From: Gammaproteobacteria bacterium
Lineage (GTDB): Bacteria > Pseudomonadota > Gammaproteobacteria > RBG-16-57-12
Reading direction: 5' to 3'
Length of the DNA stretch: 64,000 bases
NCBI GenBank assembly: GCA_021647245.1
Contig: JAKIVC010000010.1
Span: 1 to 64,000, forward strand
Shown piece after piece: positions 1 to 7,381 of the stretch. Below the pieces are notes generated by a model. That model saw only the letters and a list, made by a program, of their open reading frames with translations, did no database searches and had not been told where the DNA came from. The translations under genes and the position numbers were made by a program. Numbering within the stretch: position 1 is the first letter of the stretch; the number at the start of each line of letters is the position of its first letter.

Positions 1-27
1 CCACCTATATGGCAGGGACGCTAACAT

Positions 28-186
28 ATGGATAATCACAAGTCCAAGTCAATAATCGATCATGCCGTTGCCCGATTCTGGGATCGATATATTGAATACA
101 TTCAAAAACAGGGTGTTAAGAAAACTGTTTGCCGTTGGTATGTGAAGCGTGTTAAGGGGTCGTTAAGGGGTCAAGTCTGTACATAA
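28..186 (+). pseudogene. N-terminal fragment of an integron-type tyrosine recombinase
   Basis: An open frame of 52 codons starts at ATG 28 and stops at TAA 184-186. It contains FWDRYIEYIQKQGVKKTVCRWYV, split here as FWDRYIEYIQ and GVKKTVCRWYV, which looks like the N-terminal SAM-like DNA-binding segment of integron-type integrases (a Trp-Asp-x-Tyr-Ile helix followed by a Trp-Tyr-Val helix). The catalytic domain with the R-H-R-Y residues is absent: after residue 45 the frame runs into the hairpin repeat at 164-232. It is therefore a non-functional relic. The family assignment is by eye from a short segment and could instead be another phage-type integrase. Confidence 0.5.
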
Positions 187-232
187 TGTATTTAGCAATC
201 TATTGCATGCTTAATTTTTTTATTGACCCCTT
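164..232. repeat. Inverted repeat truncating the integrase relic
   Basis: TAAGGGGTCAA (164-174) and TTGACCCCTTA (222-232) are a perfect 11-bp inverted repeat enclosing 47 AT-rich bases. A partial extra copy of the left end (TTAAGGGGTCG) lies directly before it at 152-162. It interrupts the integrase frame, so it is probably the end of a small mobile element or a REP-type hairpin. No transposase is visible. Confidence 0.6.
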
Positions 233-470
233 ATGTTTTTGTTTTAAATTCATACCTAAGCCCTTTATATAAATGAGGGTTGGCTAAAAGGTAGAGTTTT
301 GGAGGCTGCACACTTTGGTGTAAACATAATCAAGCCAACTTAGGAATAAGTTTATACTTTTTCCCTTGTTATTCAATTAGTTAATAGTCACAAAGCCGCT
401 AAAATAATTATATTTACAAACTATCTCAGTTAACTAGGCATCAAATTCAATAGGTTATAGATTTTCCGCA
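233..470. other. AT-rich gap, no gene seen
   Basis: This AT-rich intergenic stretch lies between the hairpin repeat and the GTGCTC repeat. No convincing open frame, RNA or clear promoter was recognised. Confidence 0.5.
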
Positions 471-521
471 GTGCTCACGGTTTCGTGGTGCTCAGCTGTG
501 CTCGCCGTGCTCCTTGTGCTC
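471..521. repeat. Short degenerate tandem repeat of GTGCTC
   Basis: The hexamer GTGCTC occurs at 471, 488, 498, 507 and 516, the last three at a 9-bp period. Read on the minus strand it is GAGCAC with three variable bases between units. It overlaps two low-complexity frames, one per strand, neither of which looks like a protein. Similar short periodic repeats occur beside mobile debris in many proteobacteria. No function is assigned. Confidence 0.5.
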
Positions 522-572
522 TTGGGGATTATTAAGGGGAAGCTAGCTCCCAAATTGAGGATATTTATTTCA

Positions 573-636
573 GCTAACGACCAAGCTGTGCGGCGCAAAC
601 GAAGCGCAGCGCAGTTTGCGTCCGAACGAGCGCCTT
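573..636. repeat. attC-like palindromic sequence
   Basis: GCGCAAAC (593-600) pairs with GTTTGCGT (613-620) around a GC-rich loop. The stem is flanked by GCTAACGACC on the left and CCGAACGAGCGCCTTGT on the right. The layout (a TAAC-type outer box, an imperfect stem, and a group II intron inserted directly at the right side) is what would be expected of an integron recombination site used as an intron target. The right core box is cut off by the intron, so the call is tentative. Confidence 0.35.
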
Positions 637-955
637 GTGTACGCCCAGCATGGGCATGAACTAATGGGGTGAAAGTCCTCTGTAGGAAGATCACCGTCGA
701 ACACCGTGTTGTTAGTAGACGATAACGACTAGCGAATGGCAAGGGCCAACCCGCGAGGGCCGGGCTGTCGCTGACCTTCAGAATTGAGGGCAGTCATGAT
801 CGCTTGGCGGTAGTTATGGGAGGATGAAGTTTGGCATTGGCGCAATCCTTATGCTTTGATGCCATTTTGCGTTATTTGGAGTGGTTTCTACAGCTTGAAC
901 GTGGGGCTAAAGGTGTTGCCGTGCGGGTCGATCTAAGGGTGATAAACTGATAACG
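637..955 (+). mobile_element. Truncated group II intron, 5' part of domain I only
   Basis: The stretch starts at about GTGTACGCCCAGC and carries sequence typical of the 5' region of bacterial group II introns: GGGGTGAAAGTCCTCTGTAGG near 665-685, AACGACTAGCGAATGGCAAG near 723-742, and GGAGGATGAAGT near 820. There is no reverse transcriptase frame and no domain V hairpin before the next gene at 965, so only about 320 bases of domain I remain. Its position next to an attC-like palindrome and an integrase relic suggests a decayed integron or cassette. The intron identification rests on motif recognition, not on a covariance search. Confidence 0.65.
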
Positions 956-964
956 GGGTCATGC

Positions 965-1759
965 ATGGAATCACTCAAAATAGACGACCTGTCTCTACTG
1001 ATTGTCGAGCCCTCCCATACCCAGGCAAAAATTTTATGCGAGCGATTAAGCGCGCTGCAATTAAATAAGATTGAAGTGGTCGGTAATGCGGCCTCGGCAC
1101 TGCGTTATATGCTCGATAATCAACCCGACTTGGTTGTCAGCAGTATGTACCTTCCCGACAGCACTGCCACCAAACTGGTTCAAACCATGCGCAGCCATCA
1201 ACGGCTGCAAGATATCCCCTTTATGCTGGTCTCTAGTGAAACCTCGTTTGCCGAGCTTGATCCGCTTCGCCAAGCCGGCGTGGTCGCCATTCTCCCCAAA
1301 CCTTTTGCAGTGGCAGACCTGAAACGGGCACTCTACTCTACCCTCGATCATATTGTTGTTGATGAAGATGCCTTAGCTGATATCGATGTGGACAATCTGG
1401 CCGTGCTGGTTGTCGACGACAGTGCCACCGCACGTCGCCATATCTCACGGGTGCTGACCAACCTGGGTATTGAAAGCATCACTACTGCCAATAACGGCGT
1501 TGAAGCGGCAAAGATGCTCAATGACACCTATTTCGATCTGGTTGTCACCGATTACAACATGCCTGAAATGGATGGCGAGCAGCTCACCCGCTACATCCGC
1601 CAACACAGCAGCCAGCGCTCCATCCCGATTTTGATGGTCACCAGCGAAGAGAGTGGCACCCGACTGAGTGCAGTACAGCAATCCGGTGTTTCAGGCATTT
1701 GCGATAAGCCTTTCGATCCTCAAGTTGTTAAGCAGCTTATACAAAATGCTTTTAGCTAG
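965..1759 (+). CDS. Two-receiver response regulator with one degenerate receiver
   Basis: This 264-residue protein consists only of two CheY-like receiver domains, at about 9-127 and 144-263. The second has the complete active site: D151/D152, phospho-acceptor D196 in VVTDYNMP, T226 and K248. The first lacks the acidic pair (VEPS at 14-17) and has S60 where the acceptor Asp should be, so it cannot be phosphorylated in the usual way and is probably a docking or dimerisation module. There is no output domain, so it would act through protein contacts. ATG 965 follows a GGGG element at 956-959. The TAG stop (1757-1759) lies inside the CTAG target duplication of the adjoining MITE. No kinase gene lies beside it. 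Confidence 0.88.
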   Translation: MESLKIDDLSLLIVEPSHTQAKILCERLSALQLNKIEVVGNAASALRYMLDNQPDLVVSSMYLPDSTATKLVQTMRSHQRLQDIPFMLVSSETSFAELDPLRQAGVVAILPKPFAVADLKRALYSTLDHIVVDEDALADIDVDNLAVLVVDDSATARRHISRVLTNLGIESITTANNGVEAAKMLNDTYFDLVVTDYNMPEMDGEQLTRYIRQHSSQRSIPILMVTSEESGTRLSAVQQSGVSGICDKPFDPQVVKQLIQNAFS

Positions 1760-1922
1760 GAGGCTGTCGGACTTAGGGTGAATCTACTGCGGAAAAGCCA
1801 TTCAGGCCCATTTCTCCGATCATTTTCGTTGAATATGCTCAATATTCGCCTCAAACGATCAAAAAAATGGACTCAAAATAGCTTTCCCTCGCTACGATCA
1901 CCTAAGCCCGACAGCCTCCTAG
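1756..1922. mobile_element. IS5-type MITE, copy 1
   Basis: This 167-bp non-coding element is bounded by CTAG on both sides. Inside CTAG are terminal inverted repeats GAGGCTGTCGGACTTAGG (left) and CCTAAGCCCGACAGCCTC (right). A 4-bp YTAR duplication such as CTAG is characteristic of the IS5 subgroup, which supports a non-autonomous IS5-derived element. The interior is nearly palindromic (CGTTGAATATGCTCAATATTCG). The left CTAG supplies the stop codon of the preceding response regulator, as the uninterrupted site would also have done. Confidence 0.85.
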
Positions 1923-1968
1923 TAGCGACGAAGGGTCTATAGGGTGGGCATCAGGGAATAAAGTAGAC

Positions 1969-2011
1969 AAAAAAAATGGCCAGTAGCAAAAAAGGGGGGG
2001 AGCTACTGGCC
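1969..2011 (-). terminator. Intrinsic terminator of small RNA 1
   Basis: On the minus strand GGCCAGTAGC (2011-2002) and GCTACTGGCC (1987-1978) form a perfect 10-bp stem. An A and eight T residues (1976-1969) follow. The long C/T loop is unusual, but stem and U-tract are strong. Confidence 0.85.
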
Positions 2012-2119
2012 TTATACTAATAATTAGTAAGTAGGAGGAGAGTCGTTACTACTAACAACCCAACTTCAGACGGAAAGAGTGGCATACGCCAAGGAGGAAA
2101 AGGGGTCCGCCTGAAGTTA
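1969..2119 (-). ncRNA. Candidate sigma-54-dependent small RNA, copy 1
   Basis: Read leftward, a -24/-12 promoter at 2131-2145 predicts a start near 2119. Immediately after it comes a 13-bp stem, AACTTCAGGCGGA (2118-2106) with TCCGTCTGAAGTT, which has one G-U or mismatch position. A single-stranded segment follows, containing CUCUCCUCCUACUUA (2040-2028 on the complement), which is complementary to Shine-Dalgarno sequences. The RNA ends in a 10-bp terminator stem followed by eight U residues. There is no start codon with a usable frame. The predicted length is about 150 nt. A homologous copy lies at 2595-2727. The promoter, stem and terminator are seen directly; the regulatory function is inferred. 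Confidence 0.65.
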
Positions 2120-2130
2120 CTATACCTATT

Positions 2131-2145
2131 ACAATCTGCGTGCCA
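2131..2145 (-). promoter_or_regulatory. Sigma-54-type promoter of small RNA 1
   Basis: The minus strand reads TGGCACG, four bases (CAGA), then TTGT, preceded by T. This matches the -24 box exactly and the -12 box except that the final C of TTGC is T. The predicted start falls exactly at the 5' stem of the RNA, and the downstream copy has the same geometry. Confidence 0.6.
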
Positions 2146-2342
2146 AAAACAAATAACCCAGTAATTCAATAAGTTACTTGTTTAATGGATAATCAGCACC
2201 GCGCCATATGCCACATTTGTGCGGCATTTAACAAAAAAACAAACAAATACATCATGTTATAGCCATACAAATAACACGGTGATTTACTGCGGTATAATCA
2301 CATTAACCCCATAAAACTAAGATAATTTATAGGGGGGAGCAC

Positions 2343-2509
2343 CTAGGAGGCTGTCGGGCTTAGGGTGAATCGACTGCGGAAAAGCCATTCAGGCCCCTTT
2401 CTCCGATCATTTTCGTTGAATATGCTCAATATTCGCCTCAAACAATCAAAAAAATGGACTCAAAATGGCTTTCCCTCGCTACGATCACCTCAGTCCGACA
2501 GCCTCCTAG
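2343..2509. mobile_element. IS5-type MITE, copy 2
   Basis: This is the second 167-bp copy, again flanked by CTAG on both sides, with terminal repeats GAGGCTGTCGGGCTTAGG and CCTCAGTCCGACAGCCTC. It differs from copy 1 at only a handful of positions, so the two are recent relatives. It lies between the two small RNA genes, just downstream of the terminator of the second. Confidence 0.85.
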
Positions 2510-2594
2510 GAGAGATGGCTTTCACTTGCGCAAGGAAAAAATGATCGAAAGTCCGCCGTTTACTGGGATAAATGAGGATGTTGAGGTTACGGAT

Positions 2595-2634
2595 AAAAAA
2601 AAGGCCGCGTGCTACGGGGGTAGCAGACGACCTT
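2595..2634 (-). terminator. Intrinsic terminator of small RNA 2
   Basis: The minus strand reads AAGGTCGTCTGCTAC, a short C-rich loop, then GTAGCACGCGGCC and a run of eight T residues. The stem has one internal mismatch. Confidence 0.8.
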
Positions 2635-2727
2635 AAATAAGTAGGAGAAGAATCATTGCTAACGCAATAAATCTTATCATTCGGTAATGTGTTGGCTTTC
2701 GCCATAGGGGCACATTACCTGGTGACA
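2595..2727 (-). ncRNA. Candidate sigma-54-dependent small RNA, copy 2
   Basis: The architecture is the same as in copy 1. A -24/-12 promoter at 2739-2753 is followed by a 9-bp perfect 5' stem, GGTAATGTG (2719-2711) with CACATTACC (2691-2683). Next comes a single-stranded region containing CUUCUCCUACUUA (complement of 2638-2650), then a terminator with U-tract. The predicted length is about 133 nt. On the plus strand the two copies share TAAGTAGGAG followed by RAGARTCRTT. The 5' stems differ in sequence but not in position, which suggests that structure is conserved. No protein frame accounts for the region. Confidence 0.65.
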
Positions 2728-2738
2728 ATATATACTAT

Positions 2739-2753
2739 ACAATAGTCATGCCA
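2739..2753 (-). promoter_or_regulatory. Sigma-54-type promoter of small RNA 2
   Basis: The minus strand reads TGGCATG, ACTA, TTGT with the same spacing as the copy 1 promoter. The -24 GG is present; the -12 box again ends in GT instead of GC. Confidence 0.55.
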
Positions 2754-2813
2754 ACTATAAATATGCCTTAATAACAATAAGTTAAAATAAAGCCAAAACC
2801 CTAATGCGCGTGA

Positions 2814-3845
<1,032 letters not shown>

Positions 3846-3853
3846 CACCCACC

Positions 3854-4612
3854 ATGGAGCTGTCTGTAACTTATATTATTAAGAACATCATTTTCCCACC
3901 GGGGGTGATACTGCTCGGTTTCGCCCTCGGCCTGTTTTTATTAAAACGCGCCCCTAAAGCTGCTCGCACCATCTTGTGGAGTAGCTTAACTTTCGGCTAT
4001 CTGCTGAGTACGCCCCTGGTAGCTAATTTTTTAAATCAATCACTCGACATCTATCCCACGTTAGAACCCGGCACACTTTCTCATTATAATGCTTCCGCTA
4101 TTGTCATTCTCTCTGCTGATCGATACCGTAACGCAACCGAATACAACGATGACACCGTAGGTCGAGAAACTCTGGTACGCCTGCGTTATGGCGCCTATAT
4201 TCACCGCCAGACCCAACTTCCGGTTATTGTTACCGGTGGTGATGTCCATGATCAGGGAGGGAAAACACTGGCACAGGTGATGGCCGACTCGCTGAACAGC
4301 GATTTCAATATCCAAGATGTAGTGCGTGAAGAGAGCAGTAAAACCACCGCAGAGAATGCACGTTATACTAAAGAGATACTCAACAGCCTGGGCATCGATC
4401 ACGTCTTTTTAGTCACCACCAGCCGCCACATGCCTCGCGCTGTCGAAATCTTCGAAAAACTAGGCATTAACGTAATACCCGCCCCAACCATGCCCACACA
4501 AAGTGAGCACCCCTGGTTTATGCAGATCAGCCCCTCCTCTTACGCGTTGCACAACAGCCGCAAAGCGCTGCATGAATGGCTAGGGATTATCTGGTATAAG
4601 ATCAGACATTAA
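3854..4612 (+). CDS. YdcF/ElyC-like DUF218 membrane protein
   Basis: This 252-residue protein has two N-terminal membrane segments (about 9-28 and 38-58) followed by a DUF218 domain (about 76-245). The domain carries the hallmark strands AIVILSADRY, VIVTGGD, EESSKTTAENARYT and VFLVTTSRHMPRA. Relatives include ElyC, SanA and YdcF of Escherichia coli, linked to envelope integrity and peptidoglycan precursor metabolism. The exact reaction is not established for this branch. It begins 8 bp after hemF and is probably cotranscribed with it. Confidence 0.8.
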   Translation: MELSVTYIIKNIIFPPGVILLGFALGLFLLKRAPKAARTILWSSLTFGYLLSTPLVANFLNQSLDIYPTLEPGTLSHYNASAIVILSADRYRNATEYNDDTVGRETLVRLRYGAYIHRQTQLPVIVTGGDVHDQGGKTLAQVMADSLNSDFNIQDVVREESSKTTAENARYTKEILNSLGIDHVFLVTTSRHMPRAVEIFEKLGINVIPAPTMPTQSEHPWFMQISPSSYALHNSRKALHEWLGIIWYKIRH

Positions 4613-4761
4613 CAACCGCCTCATCATAAAATAATCGGCCTCCCGCCACGCAGGCTTGATAATAAGCAGGATGGCAGCCGGCCCAGTGACAACTTTAAAG
4701 CCGTCACTGTTTAAACCGATACCTGTGTGGCATGTGAGAAGCGACAAGTGAAGTAGAAAAG

Positions 4762-4823
4762 CGTAACTCTTCAGCGTATTTAGATTTTTCCTCACATCGA
4801 GACACGCTTGCACAGAAAGAGGC
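4762..4823. repeat. Dispersed 62-bp repeat, copy 1
   Basis: The stretch CGTAACTCTTCAGCGTATTT followed by an ATTTT...CCTCACATCGAG segment and GCACA.AAAGAGG recurs at 60916-60979 with about 80 percent identity by eye. It lies in the 303-bp gap before soxX. An inverted pair CACATC...GATGTG spans 4793-4841. No gene is recognised elsewhere in this gap. It may be a remnant mobile repeat or an RNA hairpin. Confidence 0.6.
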
Positions 4824-4924
4824 ACATAGAGGGCAGATGTGACCGATTGGGTACAAAAAACAAGGTAATGAGTTAGCAAGGATATCGGGTAATCTATTCA
4901 TGCCATTTCAAAAAGGTGTCATCA

Positions 4925-5260
4925 ATGATCAATCACAAACAGGTACTGCTGGGCTTATGGTTGTCTCTCTGTGGTGGGGCAGTGTATGCGGAGAGTAGCG
5001 TTGGCCAGCAGTTGGCGCTGGATAGCAATAAGGGTCATTGCCACGCATGTCATGTGCTTCCCGGTGCGCAAAACAGCGGTACTATTGGCCCTAGCATTCA
5101 AGCGATAGCGCAAAAATTCCCTGATATAAAACAGCTACAGGCCTTTATTCGTGACCCGGCATTGAGCAACCCCAATACAATTATGCCCCCTTATGGTCGC
5201 CATCGTATTTTAACGGAGAGTGAAATCATTGAAATCAGCGAATTCATTTACCAACTCTAA
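4925..5260 (+). CDS. soxX: Sulfur-oxidising protein SoxX, monoheme cytochrome c
   Basis: SoxX is the small subunit of SoxXA, the periplasmic c-type cytochrome that oxidatively attaches thiosulfate sulfur to the SoxY cysteine. The 111-residue product (from ATG 4925) has an N-terminal signal peptide ending in VYA. It carries one heme site CHACH (C39, C42, H43) and a probable axial Met in the IMPPYG segment. A GTG at 4916 in the same frame would add three residues; GGTG just upstream supports the ATG. The gene is followed by soxY with a 1-bp gap. Length and motifs agree with short gammaproteobacterial SoxX. Confidence 0.9.
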   Translation: MINHKQVLLGLWLSLCGGAVYAESSVGQQLALDSNKGHCHACHVLPGAQNSGTIGPSIQAIAQKFPDIKQLQAFIRDPALSNPNTIMPPYGRHRILTESEIIEISEFIYQL

Positions 5261-5261
5261 T

Positions 5262-5708
5262 ATGTCGTTTTCTCGTCGTCAGTTCATTAAGCGCATTGCC
5301 GCGCTCCTCCCCCTGGCAGTACTCCCCCACAATCTATTTGCAGCGTGGCCAAAACAGGCGTTTGCGGCTCGTACTATTGGAGAGGCACTGGTAGCACTTT
5401 ATGGCGACGAAATACGACAGCCAAGTGATAAGATCAATATGAAGTTGGATAAGCGTGTCGAGAGTGGTGAGAGCATCCCCGTAATCATCAGCACAACCCT
5501 GAGCGATGTGCAGAGCATCAGCCTGTTTGTAGCTGAAAACCGACCGCCACTGGCCGCCACCTTTTATTTTGACCCGTTGGGTATGCCATATGTTGCAACA
5601 CGCCTTAAGCTCTCTCGAGGCAGTGCGGTAACCGCCGTAATCAAAACCAGCCACGGCCTCTACTCTCAACAAAAAGAGATAAAAATCATCGAGGGGGGGT
5701 GTATTTAA
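5262..5708 (+). CDS. soxY: Sulfur carrier protein SoxY
   Basis: SoxY carries the sulfur intermediate on a C-terminal cysteine in the periplasm, in complex with SoxZ. ATG 5262, 1 bp after the soxX stop, is preferred over the upstream in-frame ATG because it yields a twin-arginine signal peptide (SRRQFIK at residues 4-10, then a hydrophobic stretch and AFA). The 148-residue protein ends in EGGCI. The family terminus is normally GGCGG, so the carrier Cys is present at the penultimate position but the two trailing glycines are replaced by a single Ile. The remaining beta-sandwich sequence looks normal. soxZ starts 1 bp after its stop. Confidence 0.9.
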   Translation: MSFSRRQFIKRIAALLPLAVLPHNLFAAWPKQAFAARTIGEALVALYGDEIRQPSDKINMKLDKRVESGESIPVIISTTLSDVQSISLFVAENRPPLAATFYFDPLGMPYVATRLKLSRGSAVTAVIKTSHGLYSQQKEIKIIEGGCI

Positions 5709-5709
5709 A

Positions 5710-6018
5710 ATGAACAGATCGAGTATCACCATCCGTGCTAAGCAGAAGGGAGACTTCACCGAAGTCAGGCTTTTGGTACGACACCCGATGCAGTCTGGAA
5801 AATGCCAGCCCAACATAAAATCCGAGGAAATTTTCATCCAGGAGTTACGCTGTTTTTATAAAAAACAGCAGGTAATAATGGCTCAACTCGGCATCGCCGT
5901 TGCGGAAAACCCTTATTTCACATTTCGATTCAAGGGAGGCACCCCAGGTGATATGATAAAAATAAGCTGGGTTGATAACCAAGGGAATAGAGATGACCAG
6001 ACTGCTGAAATTCACTAG
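5710..6018 (+). CDS. soxZ: Sulfur carrier complex protein SoxZ
   Basis: This 102-residue protein without signal peptide is the partner of SoxY and is normally exported with it by the twin-arginine route. Typical SoxZ features are VRLLVRHPMQSG near 20-31, an ENPYF-type strand near 66-70, and the closing DMIKISWVDNQG near 80-91. It lies between soxY and soxA with very short spacing, so the four genes form one transcript. The dimer presents the SoxY arm to the SoxXA, SoxB and SoxCD enzymes; the latter genes are not in this window. Confidence 0.92.
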   Translation: MNRSSITIRAKQKGDFTEVRLLVRHPMQSGKCQPNIKSEEIFIQELRCFYKKQQVIMAQLGIAVAENPYFTFRFKGGTPGDMIKISWVDNQGNRDDQTAEIH

Positions 6019-6033
6019 CCCACTCATTTCCCC

Positions 6034-6882
6034 ATGATAACGCCGTTAAAACAGAGGGAGTCTTTGGTGCAAAGATCTCATATTGTTATCCTATTTTTAG
6101 TGTGCATCTCCGTGGCCTTAAGCAGCCAGGCAAGCCCAAAAGAGCACCAGCAGCAACTACAAAGCTACTTTTTAAAAAAATCACCTGCACTGTCACTCCA
6201 AAGTTATGCTGAGGAGTACCACCCGCTGAGCAACACCGTCACAGCATCAGGTCTTCCTCCCTACAGCCAGTATGCGCAACAAGGAAAAAAACGACTCTCC
6301 GACACGTTTTCCAATGGGCATGGCTATCGTTACTGTTTTCGTAGTAATGGCCTTGGCATTGCCAGCGACTTCCCCTATTTCGATGTCTTAAGCGGCCAGG
6401 TTAAAACCTTGGCAACAGAGATCAACGCATGTCGCGAGGAGAACGGTGAATCGGCTTACGCCTATGATCAAGCAGAAATGAAAAGCCTCCAGCTTTATAT
6501 GATGGAGAGCTCTCGAAGAAATATTACCAATGTGATCATGCCCAACGACCCGGCAGCTGAAGAGGCGTTTAACAAAGGACAACGCTTCTTTTTCTCCCGT
6601 CGCGGCCAGCTGGATATGGCCTGCGCCCACTGCCATATCGATTTTTCAAACCAACGCTATGGTGAGCAGCTGATTCCCCCTGCCTTGGGGCTTCCGCTAC
6701 GCATGCCGCGCTATGACAAAGCCAGTGACACTGTTACCACACTGCACGAACATTTCAATAAGTGCCTTAGCTACACCCGTGCAAAACCCTTTCCGTTGCA
6801 GAGTGAAGCGCTGCGTAATCTAGAGTTTTATCTCTTTTACGTCAATAATACGCTGCCCCTCAACGCTCCCAGTATCAAGTAA
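6034..6882 (+). CDS. soxA: SoxA, L-cysteine S-thiosulfotransferase subunit, monoheme type
   Basis: SoxA is the catalytic subunit of SoxXA. Its 282 residues include an N-terminal signal segment (about 13-33) and a single heme motif CAHCH (C197, C200, H201). C244 in NKCLSY is expected to be the axial cysteine that becomes a persulfide. In two-heme SoxA a first CxxCH is present; here that region keeps only isolated cysteines C101 and C133, probably a disulfide, so this is the monoheme type. It closes the soxXYZA cluster, 15 bp after soxZ. An RDD-family gene follows 16 bp downstream and may share the transcript. Confidence 0.92.
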   Translation: MITPLKQRESLVQRSHIVILFLVCISVALSSQASPKEHQQQLQSYFLKKSPALSLQSYAEEYHPLSNTVTASGLPPYSQYAQQGKKRLSDTFSNGHGYRYCFRSNGLGIASDFPYFDVLSGQVKTLATEINACREENGESAYAYDQAEMKSLQLYMMESSRRNITNVIMPNDPAAEEAFNKGQRFFFSRRGQLDMACAHCHIDFSNQRYGEQLIPPALGLPLRMPRYDKASDTVTTLHEHFNKCLSYTRAKPFPLQSEALRNLEFYLFYVNNTLPLNAPSIK

Positions 6883-6898
6883 TCATTAGAAGCCGACC

Positions 6899-7381
6899 AT
6901 GAAGAGTAAAACCGCCGTTACACCTCAACGTATTAAACTACCCCGCTTGCTGCTCGTTTTACTCTACGATTCGTTTGCCATTGTCGGCTTACTGTTTCTG
7001 GTGGGCATCATCATGCTGCTGGCACGCAGTGGTGAGGTCGTCACATCAGGGGATTGGCTCTTTAGGGGCTATCTGTTATTCAGTGTCTATCTCTATTACG
7101 CATGGTGCTGGAATCGTGGTGGCCAGACCCTGGGCCTAAAAAGTTGGCGCGCTAAAGTGGTCACCATGAGTGGCCACAGCCTTGACTGGAAAACAGCCCT
7201 GTACCGCTTTGTGGGCTCACTGCTCTCGTGGCTACCGCTGGGTCTTGGCTATCTGTGGATTCTGTTTGATAAAGAGGGTCTTTCGTGGCACGACCGGCTC
7301 TCGGGAACTCAAATTATTTTAGTGCCTAAGAAAGATAAGAAAGATAAGAAAAAAGAGAACTCAACGCAGGCGGCGAATTAA
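6899..7381 (+). CDS. RDD-family inner-membrane protein
   Basis: This 160-residue protein is built of an RDD domain: a hydrophobic segment near 17-41, a second near 54-70, and a third near 109-124. The typical motifs are GQTLGLKSWRAKVV (about 75-88) and DKEGLSWHDRLSGTQII (about 127-143). The C-terminus is a run of Lys and Asp residues. The function of most RDD proteins is unknown; some are ion transporters. It lies just after soxA on the same strand and overlaps the 3' end of lptG by 21 bp on the opposite strand. Confidence 0.85.
   Translation: MKSKTAVTPQRIKLPRLLLVLLYDSFAIVGLLFLVGIIMLLARSGEVVTSGDWLFRGYLLFSVYLYYAWCWNRGGQTLGLKSWRAKVVTMSGHSLDWKTALYRFVGSLLSWLPLGLGYLWILFDKEGLSWHDRLSGTQIILVPKKDKKDKKKENSTQAAN

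Noticed and set aside
471-659. 62-codon plus-strand and 95-codon minus-strand frames over the GTGCTC repeat
   Set aside because: Both are driven by the repeat and GC-rich palindrome; neither resembles a protein nor has a ribosome site.
2028-2060. Plus-strand AGGAGGAG as a ribosome site for a gene in the small RNA region
   Set aside because: No ATG, GTG or TTG follows at a suitable distance in a usable frame, while the minus strand explains promoter, stem and terminator together.
2454-2636. 60-codon plus-strand frame across MITE 2 and small RNA 2
   Set aside because: It starts inside the MITE, runs through the terminator hairpin and has low-complexity composition.
4580-4879. 99-codon minus-strand frame in the gap before soxX
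   Set aside because: It overlaps the preceding gene and the dispersed repeat, with no ribosome site or recognisable sequence.
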